The notes under the pieces: generated by a model
What the model saw: the letters and a program-made list of their open reading frames with translations, nothing else
Told to the model about the DNA's origin: nothing
Databases searched by the model: none
Translations under genes and position numbers: made by a program
Assembly (NCBI GenBank): GCA_933228895.1
Contig: OW121852.1
Span: 103,127,544 to 103,191,543 of the forward strand
Source: Platycnemis pennipes
Taxonomy: Eukaryota; Arthropoda; Insecta; Odonata; Platycnemididae
Reading direction: 5' to 3'
Length of the DNA: 64,000 nucleotides
Shown here: positions 22,561 to 34,549 of the stretch, in pieces
Layout of the letters: each line of letters starts with the position of its first letter
How positions within the stretch are numbered: the stretch's first letter is position 1

Positions 22561-24236
22561 AAAAAAGAATTAGCATTAATATACTAGTCTAATAATACTG
22601 AATTTAAGGTGAGGAAACTCTTGTACGATTTGGGATCTCAATTAAAAATGATTCCTGAAAGTCAGGGGCCTTAAAGTTTTAATTTTTCATTGTAGTCGAG
22701 GCCTAGGGACACTCTACGTCATAGTGGTAGGAATTCATTCTCACTTCGACCCCCCTTTTTTCTGAATGTAACAGTAAAAACTGCTGAACGTTAATCAACA
22801 CCTTTCGGAAATTGAATGAATTTGGTGGACCCGAGAGTTAAGTTGCACCATTTGTAGTTCATGCCAATGGGTAGGTATATTATAAACTGCGAACGTAATT
22901 TAGCGATTGAAAAAAGAAATTTTTTTAAATCCATTGAATCCTACATTTATTTTCACGTTACACCCAAGCCAACTTGGATATTCAGGTGCTTGGAACTTTC
23001 CAGCGTTAATTCATAAATTTCGTTCACAAGAACTTCCGCCGACAGCGCAGTGTGACGCATTGAACGCAAAACCGGTAATGCGAAGACTATTTTTTATTCA
23101 AATTTGCTTGCCGTAACGTTTTCGTAAAAGTACGCTTTTCTAGCAGCTTTGTGCATGTCCATGCGTTACTATTACACGTTAAAGAATCAGGAAACCGTGA
23201 ATTTTCCACACATTTAAATTATAGATACTTGCAGGAAAATTACCTCATGTTCCCAATTCTCCAAGGCAAAATTTCTCGAATCTGGCACCATTGACTATAT
23301 CACTTGTAAATTATTCTGAAGGCTCCTGTAAATGATACTCATGGCTGCCATCCTGCACGCGCTCATGCCGGATCCATGAGTAATGGCAGCTAGATTCATA
23401 TCGAGGGTAAAATTCCAAAACGTGCTGATTGATAGTTTTATGTTAGCGAGTAAAGTCGCAAGTCGAAACTGCAAGTAAAATCGCCGTGTTCTCTTTATAA
23501 ATCAGTTTCTAAAAGTGGAATCGGTAGAGTAGTCACCGACAATATCATTGTTTACTAGCCGATAATGTTAGGTTGGTGTCCCTTCTATCCATATCCCATT
23601 GTGGTGGCCGATATGGTACGATACAGATGTCGATCGTTAATAATTATTTGATGATCTCTAGTGCTGATGAAACTAACGTTTCCAAACGGGTTCCTACTAT
23701 TGGTGACATTATTTCGTGATTAGAATTATATCTAATCAATATCCAATAATATCAGCAATACCGATTCGAAGTACCATTTCGTTGAAAGTAGATCAAAGTG
23801 CGGGAAATTTAAGGACGCTTAAATTATTGGATATTCAGTTGTATACTGTTATCGATAGCTAAGTAGGGGCTAAAGTCTGGGCGAGCCTCAAATTGAAAAG
23901 TAATGTAATTCTAGAAAAAATATAAAGAATGATTAATAATTCTACAACTAAACGAAATAAGAATATAGTGTTACTCTTAGCAACGAAGTTTGTTTGAAGC
24001 TGTTTCCCAAGTTGAGGTTCAGGTAGGAAGGAAAAGAGGGAACAAATGGAAACCAGCTAGATCGCGTCCAACTGTATCCGATTAATATTTATATGTGCGT
24101 TTATATGTATATATATATACAAAACACCATTCATACACAACGCCATAGGCGCAAATACACAAATATAAATTCAGACAGAAGGTGAAAGAAAGAGACAGTG
24201 AACATACAATGTATATATATGCTATATTTTATGCAT
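22561..24236. other. Intergenic, nothing recognised
   Basis: No supported gene. It may contain the decayed body of the LINEs whose tails bound it. Confidence 0.35.
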
Positions 24237-24322
24237 TGACGAGGGGTTAGATGGAAGAAGGGACTTTTTAGTCTCAATCTCGCCCCAATAAAGACGCTTA
24301 TCTATCTATCTATCTATCTATT
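24237..24322 (+). mobile_element. LINE 3' tail with TATC microsatellite
   Basis: Second copy of the block at 863-947 (tgacgaggggttagatgg to ccccaataaagac), here followed by about six TATC units. The two copies share the sequence but not the repeat unit. Confidence 0.65.
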
Positions 24323-24329
24323 AATAGAA

Positions 24330-25850
24330 ATCGAAGGTTGCCTGCTTACCACTCGCGATTTGCATCAATGTTTGACTGTATTTAAGTTTATCGATTAACT
24401 TCATCGAGGAGAACAATTTGCTAATGATTGATTGATAGCTTTCTACCGGTTAGGTTAACTTTGATGGCGTTCCCTACTCTTCTTTGTGTTACGTTACCAA
24501 ACGGCTCCTTCCTCACGCTATTTCTCTCCTTAGATTTTGCTAATCACCGGGAGGTTTTTTTTCTTTCCTGTGATTTGGTTTTCGCATGAAGTTCCTTTAT
24601 TTTTTTCCCAAAGGCACTCTTTCAGGTAAGGCTGAATGGAGTTGTATTGTAGAACTCTAACCCAACAGCATAGCATTGGCTAATAGCAAAGAGCGAACAG
24701 CTGCGCTACGGCCTTGTGTTTCCTCTGAAGGACGATATCTACGGTGGAAGCGAAAATTCTCTGAGCTCAAGGCTGAAGGAAGGATTAAATTTCGTTTCTC
24801 AAGAAAGCTAACCATATCCATTTGGTTTTTTTTCAACACTCTTTCTGCTACCTTTCGGTAGACGTACATCATACCTACTGATAGCTGCTGAATGAAGCGA
24901 TTCATTAAAATAAACATTTCGCTGAGCTTTTCTAATTACATCATTACCTAGTACCTAGCGTCTTTTCAGAGTCTTGCTGAATTTTTTTCTTAATAGAAGG
25001 CGGTTATTTTAGCACTCACAATTTTGTCAAGAGGAATCGCTTGCTGTTTTTGGAAATTGGATTCCCGGAAAATATAGGTTAAGGCAATAATTTTATTTTC
25101 GCTGGATAATGTGTACCGCACTCATGGACGCCGTATTAAGGTTGCCGGTCATCGCAATAAGAATTCATTGTTTTAGGATGATTATTAGTGGTAGAAATAG
25201 GTTTTAAGGTGCTCGAACAAGTAACGTTACATCACAGCGTCTGATCTAAATTATATTGATCGTAAGACAAGCATAACATTCATGTCCGAAGCGGAAATCC
25301 AAATCCGGTTACCCCTGCAGCATTTTTCAGTACCACGGCCAACCAATTTAAATTCTTTTACTATTAATTACGTCATTAAAAGAACGAATTTATTCATGTG
25401 AACTCTTCAAGAACTGTCAAGTGTTTGAGAAAGCTTCACTTCTCTTCACTGAAAAGAAAATCCCCCCCTCCCCCGGTGTGATGACTGTAGCTGTCCTCTC
25501 GGAATTCGACTTATGTATCCTGACGGAGTGTGACAGATAATGGGACGTGCGTAGCCGACTGGGAAATGGGGGTGACCTAGGGTCCATTCTAATTGACGAC
25601 CCCTATGCTATCGGTCGCTTAATTTTATTTCTAATGGAAACGGCACTTTTTAATAAATTATAAGTAATAGTTAAGCAATTTTAAATGATTTTAACTTCGA
25701 AAATATAATAAATAAGCAATAAATCTAGTTTCCAGGCAATCTTCCTTCTCGGGATACAAAAATGTGTATCTATATTTTTGACAAGTAGAGGTGGAAAATG
25801 ACCATGCCGTCGACGCATCCTACGAACTAATACTACTGCTACTCTTAAGT
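24330..25850. other. Intergenic, nothing recognised
   Basis: No supported gene or repeat. A complementary pair of frames near 24657-24917 shows no family resemblance. Confidence 0.35.
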
Positions 25851-25896
25851 GATGGGAGAAATAATTCACTTTGTACTTATTGCATGAATTTATTTT

Positions 25897-25938
25897 AACC
25901 CAACCGGTTTCGGTGTTAGCACGTCATCATCAGGGGTA
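25897..25938 (-). ncRNA. Hammerhead-like motif
   Basis: Minus strand: ACCC, CTGATGA, TGAC-GTG-ctaa-CAC-C, GAA-AC-CG-GT-T, GGGT. Stem I (ACCC with GGGT) and the two-pair stem III with a CG loop are clear and the CTGATGA/GAAAC boxes are intact. Stem II is poor in this arm. Confidence 0.5.
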
Positions 25939-25960
25939 CAATCTCTGCAAGGGGATATTG

Positions 25961-26003
25961 TACCCCAGATGATGACGTGCCAACGTCTAAACCGGTTGGG
26001 TTA
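25961..26003 (+). ncRNA. Hammerhead-like motif, degenerate partner
   Basis: Inverted partner: ACCC, CAGATGA, T, GACGT-gcca-ACGTC (perfect stem II), TAAAC, CG, GT, T, GGGT. Stem II is intact here but the core has two changes (CTG to CAG, GAAAC to TAAAC). The two arms have decayed in complementary ways. Confidence 0.45.
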
Positions 26004-26049
26004 AAATAATTTCGTGAAATAAGTACAAAGTGAATTATTTCTCCCATCA

Positions 26050-27240
26050 TGCCGTCATTCCACGAAGTAGAGCCTGCAACAGTTGAAGTTTTACTTTCAA
26101 GTGTTTGAGGAGTTTAATTTTAATGAAACGCCCGCAAGTCACATGCTTTGGTGCTAGGAATGCTACGTAAGTTATAATAGCTGTTTCAGTAATTTTCTGT
26201 TTTCCTAGGAAAGTAGGAGAGTCACGGAGTGTGCCAAACATGTGCGTCATACGGGTTGATCGAATGGAGATAAAATGCATCGATAATCCTGAGTCGTCCC
26301 TGAGTCACCAGTTACCCCAAGGATATTCTCTCTTACGGTTTAGAGAGCAAATGAAGAGCATTGTTTGTAGTTGGTTGATTGCAAGATGACGGCTCGCCGT
26401 CATATTCCCGAAGAGTCAGAAAATGAACCCTTAATATCGTTTCACCCAGTTTTGTGAAGACGGAGGAAATGGAGGAAAGGGAACCATCTTTAGGATTGTG
26501 GCGAAGTGTTTTCAATGGGATGGCGGTTTTCCTCTTTGGAAAATTGCCCGAGATGGGCTTGTTATTTTTTAATATAAGAAACATGAAAAGGGGAAGTAAA
26601 AATATGATTATGCTTCGAGTTTACATCTTGGTTTTCTTTAAACTTCCTGGTTGACACGAGATTAAAAATAAAATGTTACCTTGGCAGGAGGGTTTGCAAT
26701 ACACGTTGACGGGAGAAATGCATGCTAATAATATGATTTATTACATAACTGATGGCTACTAAAACAATCCTTGAAATTCTCTGGTATGAACTTAAAGTTT
26801 TTTTTAAACTTATATTTCTCTGCAACTGTAAGCTAATTTAGATGTAAATAAGCAAGCATTATTACCTGCGGGATATGGTATTCAGTATTTGGAATAAGTT
26901 AGCGGTGACAAACATTAGTGGTGATGAGCCGATTTCCGAGGGGGCCTTGAGAGTAGATTGAGTTAAAAACAGAAGAGAGGAGCCGTGAAAACAGCGCGTG
27001 ATTCACAAAAGAATCTGGATTCGCTGATGAGCCGTTATTATTTTAAGGATATTTATTGGGGCGGTCGAGAGTTGACCAGCTAAACCACTGCATGATGAAA
27101 GAGAGAGGTGATTGACAGGGTGACCGAGGCTTTCATATGTGGTTTGAGGAAAGAGTAAGTGTGCAGAATTTTGGGAGTGCCGAGAACAGGAGATATGGAA
27201 TTAAGTAATGTACGTTTTAGAAGCCGAGGAGGTATGTAAA
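26050..27240. other. Intergenic, nothing recognised
   Basis: No supported gene. Confidence 0.35.
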
Positions 27241-27244
27241 GGCC

Positions 27245-27870
27245 AGACAATATCATCATCAAACTCATCAATCCTAAGATTGACTTGGCGGAGCTCTCAA
27301 CTCAATTCTGCTATCCACTAAACTTTTCATCGTTAGATATAATTGTTCCCTTTTGCAGTTTTCACTACTTTCACTGCTAGCTACATGCACCTCATATGCG
27401 TAGTCTTCCTTTGTCATTCCTTCCATTCATTTCTTCCTCGGCGACTTGACTTTATCGTACCATAATATCTCAAGGTCTAGCATAGAAGATTGTCCCGTAT
27501 TCTCATTAAAGCTTTCTTGTAACTTTTCTTTCTCCCCACGATTCTTACGTCTTCCTAGTTTGTCACTCGGTAGATTTCATATTATCTTAAAACCAAATTT
27601 TGAATGCTTCTAGGCTAGACTTTCCTGCGGCTGTTTTCGGCCATATCTCACTGCTATAAAGATGCATGCTCGAGATGTAAGTTCCGATGATGTACTCCCT
27701 AACATCCACGCTTGTACCTCTAGATGTGGTAGATTCTTCTTTTATCAGAAATCCTTCTTCTCGTGGGATATTTTAATGGTTGCTTTTATCCTTCTTCACA
27801 AAGAGGTAATTCTTCTTCCCAAATAGCAGTATTCTTTTTCCTCCTCAAGTATTTTTCCTCATTGCAAAGG
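27245..27870 (-). pseudogene. Old RTE-like LINE fragment
   Basis: Minus-strand order matches the C-terminal half of the 59.3-kb copy: the ends tcatcaatcctaagattgac (complement of the 3' end), cttcctcggcgac, catatctcactgctataaag (SEIWLYS-like) and a segment with ttcttctcgtgggata. Frames are broken throughout. Confidence 0.6.
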
Positions 27871-27874
27871 ACGA

Positions 27875-28555
27875 GCTATGAGAAAAAAGGTGAACTGCAT
27901 TCAGCATTCGAATGACTACGTCCAACCGTGAAGATGACTTAACTACCAATCCCGAAAGTAAATATCGTGTTCATTACCTACTTCTTCACATCAAGGCATT
28001 TACGAATGCGTTTCTCATATAATAGCCCTGCATGTTATAATATTAGGTACTTCCATGATCTGCATATTTTGTTGTTTTGTTCTTGCACTCATACCTCCAT
28101 TGGTAAGCTGCCTTACTGTTCAACTGATAGTTATGCATTTGAATTGTTATATTATTTCACGCTAAGGTCGGTCTTGGCAACCCGTGGTTACCGAAAAAGT
28201 TTATTATTATCATGAATTGTCTGCTAATTATGGTTGGTTTAGATGCACATAAAGTTGATTCCACAGAACTAGTCTTTCATAAGATGACGTAATTTAGTTC
28301 CTCATTCTTCTATCCTATCTCTCATTATTTCATTTACCGTTCTTCTCCTCAACTTACTAAACATTCTTCCCTCTATCACGCCCTTAAACACACCCTCGCC
28401 GCTTATTATCTTTTCCATCCACCCTGTCTCCTAATTTATTCAATCAATATTTTTTCTCTCCCCACCATCCCCAGCTCTTTTGTCCTCCTTTCAACTCTCT
28501 TTACCATCTCCATCCTTCCCCAAACCAGCAATTCGAAAGCCCTAACTTACCGTTT
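27875..28555. other. Intergenic, nothing recognised
   Basis: Pyrimidine-rich between 28300 and 28540. No gene is recognised. Confidence 0.35.
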
Positions 28556-28557
28556 TT

Positions 28558-28709
28558 TGATTGAAAATAAGAATGAACTTTGTAATTTTCCACACTTTTT
28601 TTTTTTTTTTTTAAGTTTTGAGTCCCTGATGATGACACGTGAGTGTTGAAACCGGTTGGTTAATAAAAAACGTGTGGAAAATTACAAAGTTCATTCTTAT
28701 TTTCAATCA
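28558..28709. repeat. Fold-back element, 38-bp perfect arms
   Basis: Arms 28558-28595 and 28672-28709 are exact complements over 38 bases (ending ttttccacac / gtgtggaaaa). The 76-bp interior has a long T run and a hammerhead-like motif at 28621-28662. Confidence 0.9.
28621..28662 (+). ncRNA. Hammerhead-like motif
   Basis: CC, CTGATGA, T, GACAC-gtga-GTGTT (five pairs including a G-U), GAA-AC-CG-GT-T, GG. Core boxes intact, stem II good, stem I short. Confidence 0.55.
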
Positions 28710-28729
28710 TGGAAAAATTCCACAATGTG

Positions 28730-28830
28730 ACGGCCGAAGTTGTTTCATCAACGTTTTTTCTTCCTCTTTCCTTAAAGTCCATGTTTCGGTACCGTAAAAT
28801 CTTTGTTCAAATAAGGATTTTGTCATCAAC
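28730..28830 (-). pseudogene. LINE fragment (YGTETWTLRKEEE)
   Basis: The minus-strand translation contains FYGTETWTLRKEEEK, equivalent to LYGSEARTMTAAGKK in the 59-kb copy. Too short to assign beyond RTE-like. Confidence 0.5.
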
Positions 28831-28869
28831 GACACATTCGGTAATTCTCTTCTACGACTGAACGCTTCT

Positions 28870-29755
28870 TTTTCCAACTCCATTCTCCTTTGTGTTTCGC
28901 TGCTTCCACACCTCCGAAAAAGCTATATTGCTCAATAAAATACGCAGCATGAGTTTGTCTTGGAATCCTTCCGACGAGGCCTCCGGCCAACAGCCCAACT
29001 CCAACCACTTGACTAAAAAGCCGTCATCTACGGACGTGCTACATAGTTCTGTCCGTGTAGAGTTTGCTTCTCCTCACACGGGGCATATGGTGTCAGTCAG
29101 TCAGAAGCTACAACCCTTCGCCGTTATCGGTAATGACTTGATTCCACTGAGGTCAGCGTGAGGGGCACTCAATAGATATTCCTTGGGGAAGGGGGGCAAG
29201 GGAGGAAGTGTACGCAAAAGTCGGCACGTCCTCATCGAATCGCTTCAAGACTCAATATCTCATAGCATTTGGAGTGAAGGATCTCGGTGGCCGTCATACC
29301 AACGTACTGTATCTATCCAAATATAAATGGGTCAAGGCGTTGAGTAGATTATACCATGTGCAACCGGTAGTGAACCAGTTGATAATATTCCAAAAGAACT
29401 TATCTTACTCGCCTGAATGGCGAGGACAGTGTTCCCCCCTAGCAGATAACGAGCGTATTGGTGACATCGGTCGTGGGTAGTACAGAAGTTAAATTAATGA
29501 TTGACTGTACGTCACTGAGTAAATAGGCCGACATTTAATTATATTCATTCCCTTCCTGAATTATATCAGTCACATTTGATGAAATGTCATACCTACCCAT
29601 CATTTCTTTTAGTGTGAAAGAAATGAAGAAGTTTACAGTCAGGCTCCTGGAATATTAATAATAATATTTTCTATAATGATCAAGGGTGACCCCAATTACG
29701 ATCATTTTAATATGTATATGGACAACATATTTAAAAACACCCATGCCCTGGACAT
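28870..29755. other. Intergenic, unassigned open frames
   Basis: Plus-strand frames at 28892-29161 and 29208-29480 (about 90 codons each) resemble no family I know and have no splice or start context. They are not called as genes. Confidence 0.3.
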
Positions 29756-29759
29756 TTGA

Positions 29760-29845
29760 CTTTTACCCAGGCGGGACTCGAACCCGCGCCCTTCGGAATG
29801 GCAGGCGAGGACTTAACCCCGCCGCCACCGAGGCCGGTAGAATTA
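29760..29845 (-). mobile_element. tRNA-derived SINE head
   Basis: The minus strand reads ggcctcggtggcggcggggt, then gggttcgagtcccgcct. The B box GGTTCGAGTCC is perfect and the D-arm-like part is recognisable. The 5' ggcctcg has no complementary 3' acceptor strand, so this is not a functional tRNA. Confidence 0.55.
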
Positions 29846-29900
29846 ATAGGGATGGTGGTATTTGAGATGCGAGAAGAAGCAATAAGCTGAAAATACTCGC

Positions 29901-29942
29901 TGACGATGAAATCAAATATGCATATATTTGATTTCATCGTCA
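29901..29942. repeat. Perfect hairpin, 19-bp arms
   Basis: Arms tgacgatgaaatcaaatat and its exact complement flank gcat. It lies about 60 bp from a SINE head. Confidence 0.9.
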
Positions 29943-30045
29943 TAAATAGAATTTGAAATTATACGGTTGAGGAATTCGCGTGTGGCCGCAAGTGACCTTC
30001 GTGCAGTTAATCTCGGAAGCTGCCCGAGTAGATTTACATAAACGA

Positions 30046-30115
30046 AAAACCCTGAAAGCCACCTCTGTAGTGTGTGACAGGGGGATATTGAGAGCCAAGC
30101 ACTCATGCAAACACA
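30046..30115 (-). mobile_element. CCCTGC-type LINE tail, degenerate
   Basis: accctgaaagccacctctg then gtgtgtgacaggggga and agccaagcactcatgca match the tail unit at 22476 and 55265 with several substitutions. Confidence 0.5.
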
Positions 30116-30704
30116 CACAAATAGATCCAATAGTACTTATCAAGATAAATTATCAGTTATTCACGCACCAGGCATTTGTAACTAAATGATTAATATCTAT
30201 GATGGAGTATAGTTTGAATAGCGATTTAATCATTTGCTTAAATGCATAAGGTCCAAGCATACTTCCTTACCTAATTCAGTTAAAATGAGTTTTAAAACTT
30301 AAGTGCGTCTTCCAGTTGCGCAACTGGCCACCTATTTTATACCTATGTATCCGGCTATGAGGTAATCAGTTATGATGCCTGTTGTTCACACGGAGAAAGA
30401 CCTTTAATCTAACCGTATATCAGTCTACCTATCTAATCTTGTTTTCCGAATGGAGTCGAGTGTATACTTTGGACGTTACCAAAACCTTTCCCTCGTAATC
30501 AGAAAACATATATGCTACAACCTTACCTTAAAGATTCAGTCTAATTTTAAAGCTACTGTCAGATAGCGATTCCTATCCGTGTTCTTTTGGTAAGCTTTAG
30601 ACATTGATTCGATTTTCATCTTTCAAAAAATCTTGCCGGCTTTCAATTCACACGTTTTAATTCCAAAACCAATCATAATATTAAGGTGTATAAAGGGACC
30701 GTAT

Positions 30705-31040
30705 CTCAGTCCTATGAAGATAAAATGGATCGACCGAGTGACAAACGAAGAAGTCTTAAGAAGAGTGGGAGAAAAGAGAAGTATGCTGAAAGCTATAAAA
30801 TGAAGACGGGAAAACTTAATCGGCCACATCATGAAACATGATGGCCTGATGAAGACAATCGTTGAAGGACAAGTGGATGGGAAGAATGGCAAAGGAAGGC
30901 CTAGAGTGAGATATATGGAACAAGTGATGAAGGATGTGAAAGAGAAGAAATACGTAAATATGAAGAGATTAGTCGATAGCAGAACTCGGTGGAGAGCTGC
31001 GTCAAAGCAATCTTAGGATTGATGACTAATGTTGATGATC
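30705..31040 (+). pseudogene. RTE-like LINE 3'-end fragment
   Basis: 5'-truncated copy covering MKIKWIDRVTNEEVLRRVG to RYMEQVMKDVKEKKYVN and ending at tcttaggattgatgac. A one-base change breaks the frame around 30790. Close in sequence to the 6790-8425 copy, so a fairly recent insertion. Confidence 0.8.
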
Positions 31041-31044
31041 TCAG

Positions 31045-33165
31045 TCCTACGAGAATGTGCTGGGGATACTGAAAACAAGCATACCGAATATATGTAGTTC
31101 CACTGAACCAACTCTGGTCCAGATTTACTTTTTGGTGAAGAATAATTTGGATGACCAACTCTATGCGGCTGTTAAACTCCGGTCAGTGCTTATAAAGATC
31201 ATTGATTAGGTTTCGTTCTTGATTGTGGCATGAATTGGGTAAATTTGGCCTTTCTTTCCTTTCAAGTTTCTTAACTTTCAAACGACATGTATAGGTATAT
31301 AAAACGTAAAATAAACCAAGCAAGTTTTTCATGTTGAAAACTACTAATTGTGTCTACTCAGAAAACTGAAATAAAATTAAATACAAAGAATATTGTATCA
31401 AACCAACCTTCGGGTTGAACACTGGATGAGTGAGAGAAAAGTATTTAAATTGAGAAAACGTCCAAATTACATGGAAAACTAGTAAAACTTTGATCGAAGG
31501 TTTCCGCGGTAAAGCTTTGTAAAGTAAAAAGTAAAACTTTGGTTGGGTTTTCAACTTATTAGTTTTCTCGATTAAACTGTTCTACAATAATTTTGTGGCT
31601 GATGAAGCAAGTGCACCATGAGTAGTTTTTATAGGCCTTCACGATTACGACAAGAAGGTTAAGGTCTGCGTTGGAGCCTTGACTGCTGGATTTCAGGACA
31701 CTCACTTTGCGAAATGGATGTTCATTTATCTGGCTCTGTGAATGACGCATGCTGTCACTCCTTGCCGCGGCGCAAACAAACGGGCACTTAAATATTAATT
31801 GCGGCCGTGTCGCCATAACAAGTGATTATTATTTTTGCCCTCAAAAACGCATCTCTCGTAAGCTGTGCTCTTGCGCGTAATTGGCTCCCGATGCGCATGG
31901 CTGTTTTAAAATGTAGCATTCTCGGTGGTTACGGTATTATCTGTGGAATCAATACGTCACGCTGCCCCTGGTGACCTTCGACCTCTCGATTGACCCTCCG
32001 CTCTATCTTATGCTTTGGTTTCCACATAGCGAAGCCGTGGTAGCATCAGAGTGGATAATCTGCCTCATTTACAGGTGCGCGCTTCAATCTTGCCTGGAGG
32101 CCATAGGGAAATTACCGATGGAATATGACACGAATTTTGCCAGTAGGTACACTAAGTATTCCGAAATCAACGCTTCCGTGGAGCCTAGGATAATAATTTG
32201 CGTCATCTGCACGGCTTTTGTATTCACGCAAATGTTGATGACAGAACAAGCGAAATCACTCGTAAGGATATATATATATGTCAGAAATGATAAATAATAT
32301 CATTTCTGAGCTTTCCTTAATTAGAAGGTGTACAGATATTTTAACGAGAAACGTGAAGTTTGTTTAACGTGCTATAAATGAATGCTGTAATTCAACTTCA
32401 CTTTTCATTTGCTCTTGAATCCTTTTATTCCGTCATTAGAATACTTTGAATAATAAAATATTATGATATAATATGGTTAAAGGTCAACTAAGGGCTCATT
32501 CATCGCCAAAAGGAATGATATTCCCGACCGCGACAATTTAGGCAACGCCTTTTCAATTCTTTGTGATATTTAGAGGAGAAAAGCATTAAATAGGTGTCTA
32601 TCTGAAAAAGGTCTAAAAGTTTTGCTGTATATTGAAATGTCTTGATTAATGTTTTGTTTCAAATTTAAGCATAATTATGTGCTTTTAGATCTATAACAAC
32701 TTTCTCCAGTTGTTGGTTTTATTATCAGTTAGCCATACAGTGGTTTTAAGTGGTAGTGGTAGCTGTTTTACTTACATTCAAGGCGTGCGTATATGAGGCA
32801 TACTAGCTAAATGAAATTTACTGGAGAGATTTTCATATTTTTATGGATGATTCATTAGCCATAACACAGACTTATATCTGTTGGAAATGTTTTCGGAATT
32901 TGCTATAGATACTCGAATGAATAAAAATAATTTTTGATATGCGTAAAGTCATGCTCTGCGCTCAAATTACGAATGTTTGCGTGAATAGGATTTTATATGA
33001 ATCTAGAATATTTCTTTTACCTTTAAGCTCATTCCCTTGTGATCCTATGCACTGGTGTATACTGAGTAGGCAGATACTGTCAACTGGGAAATGTTACTAT
33101 TGACCTTTTAATAACATCTGTAACCGACATTCATAAGTCATTTACTCCATTGAAAGTTGGCGGAT
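31045..33165. other. Intergenic, nothing recognised
   Basis: A 108-codon plus-strand frame (31971-32297) and an 85-codon minus-strand frame (31559-31816) show no recognisable domain. A short hairpin (cagaaatgata / tatcatttctg) lies at about 32281-32309. Confidence 0.35.
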
Positions 33166-33169
33166 AATT

Positions 33170-33390
33170 TAGTAGATATTGGATTTTTCAGGTAACGGAG
33201 GATGGGTGGTGTGAAACCCGGAGGTGGCGCTAACCTGCTCTAAGCTAATGACACCAAGGGATCCACGTATTAACTTCCTATCCGGTGGATGGAATTCTAT
33301 GCCCATGGTACTCTCCTCACAGCAATGAAATAAAGATCGGTATACCAATGATAAACCTCTGGCCATCCCGGAATTCTAACGTTTAACGTG
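33170..33390 (-). mobile_element. tRNA-derived SINE copy
   Basis: ggtataccaatgataaacct, ctatccggtggatgga and gacaccaagggatcc are family signatures on the minus strand. The head end is cut near gccatcccggaattc. Confidence 0.65.
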
Positions 33391-33662
33391 TTACAAAATA
33401 ACTTTGTGCAATGCTGATGCATAATTTATTTTCCTATCAATTTCGAAGTACGTATGTCATTGTCAAGGGGGAAATTTTGAAGCCTAGACGTCAAACTTAT
33501 TAGGAAGTATCGAATGACGCAAATTCCATACTTATTCCAGCGAGTAATGACCTCTCCCTTTGGCGATTTTCGGCCGAAAACCCCTTTAAGATTTTCTTTC
33601 CTGTCCGCTCGCAGGGTTCCCGTGCAGTACGTTTCACTTGAAAGCAGATGCCTAGAGTAACC

Positions 33663-33975
33663 TTAATGGTTATAATAATTGTTCAGATAAACACTGTGTC
33701 CATTATGCTTTAAGTTCTCTAAACGTTTATGCACAACTTTATCTCTATGGCGTCCACCCAACTCATCATCTCCAGAGCCCGCGTAAATAATCAATCGGTG
33801 GACTAACCCTGCAGGTTCACAAAGCATATGCATTTTTATGCCATGCGTGTGTTTTTTACCCTGAAGGTATTGGCGAAAAACTAAATGGCCTCTCCAGAGT
33901 AGCATCAACTCGTCGATGCACAATTCCCTTCCTGGGGATACAGATGCCTCCATTGCCTCCTGGAAAGTTTTGAAG
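33663..33975 (-). pseudogene. piggyBac-like transposase fragment
   Basis: The minus-strand product contains GRELCIDELMLLWRGHLVFR, QYLQGKKHTHGIKM, LVHRLIIYAG and GHSVYLNNYYNH. These match the DDE_Tnp_1_7 core of piggyBac transposases: the first catalytic Asp is in IDE, and the second lies in the V-D-N-F/Y motif. Here that motif reads L-N-N, so the second Asp is Asn, which should abolish catalysis. About 100 of the roughly 550-600 residues normal for the family are present. The apparent start MWQGTKL is not piggyBac: it is translated from the adjoining LINE tail. Confidence 0.85.
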
Positions 33976-34045
33976 TATAGTTTAGTCCCCTGCCACACAC
34001 CTTTATGGTGGCTTGCAGGTTATTATGTAGATGAAATATAAATTA
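33975..34045 (+). mobile_element. CCCTGC-type LINE 3' tail
   Basis: cccctgccacacacctttat then ggtggcttgcagg and atgtagatg: the tail unit in plus orientation, abutting the piggyBac fragment. Confidence 0.65.
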
Positions 34046-34549
34046 TATTGTGAGAATATACAAAGTTATATTCTTTGCATGGATAATTTTTATTCTATTT
34101 TAATGTTGATTCTAACCTTGCCGTTGGTATGGGGGGGAGGAGGGGGGGGGGGCAAGTATCTTACCTACCCCACCAACCCGATGGCCTACATTTAAAAATT
34201 AATGCTCGACTAAAAACTTTAGATTTAATGTTTCATATTTATTTGTAGAAGGTGACTTCCAGCTGAGGCCAGAGGCTCGGTTTAGGGTGGAAGCGCTGGG
34301 CTGCAGCTATTATTTATGGGATTTGAGATGATTAAGACGGTATGAACTGGGATTACTGGTACTCCTCCCTACGTACACGCCCAGCCTCATACAGTGTGTG
34401 ATCTTTAGGGTGCCAAATGTGTCCAGGATACCACGGAGTTACAGGGAAAGGAATCGACCCCTTTACCTTGGTGTGTGAATATCTTACGCCGTTGGGTCAA
34501 GTACTTATTGATCTCTCACTTCACCAACCAGGCCGACCTTCGGGCTGAA

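Larger units (their letters stand above)
25855..26050. repeat. Fold-back with a hammerhead-like motif in each arm
   Basis: Two inverted arms of about 90 bp, each running from gatgggagaaataattcact through ttattttaacccaaccggt into a hammerhead-like motif. Only about 20 bp of spacer separates them. Arms differ at a few positions. Confidence 0.8.

Noticed and set aside
28892..29480. Two 90-codon plus-strand frames as host genes
   Set aside because: No recognisable domain, codon pattern or splice context.
29760..29845. tRNA gene on the minus strand
   Set aside because: Good B box, but the 5' and 3' ends cannot form an acceptor stem; better explained as a SINE head. The same holds for 11440-11638, 12085-12225, 44618-44695 and 53548-53625.
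31971..32297. 108-codon frame as a membrane protein
   Set aside because: Hydrophobic stretches exist but nothing else supports a gene; probably chance.
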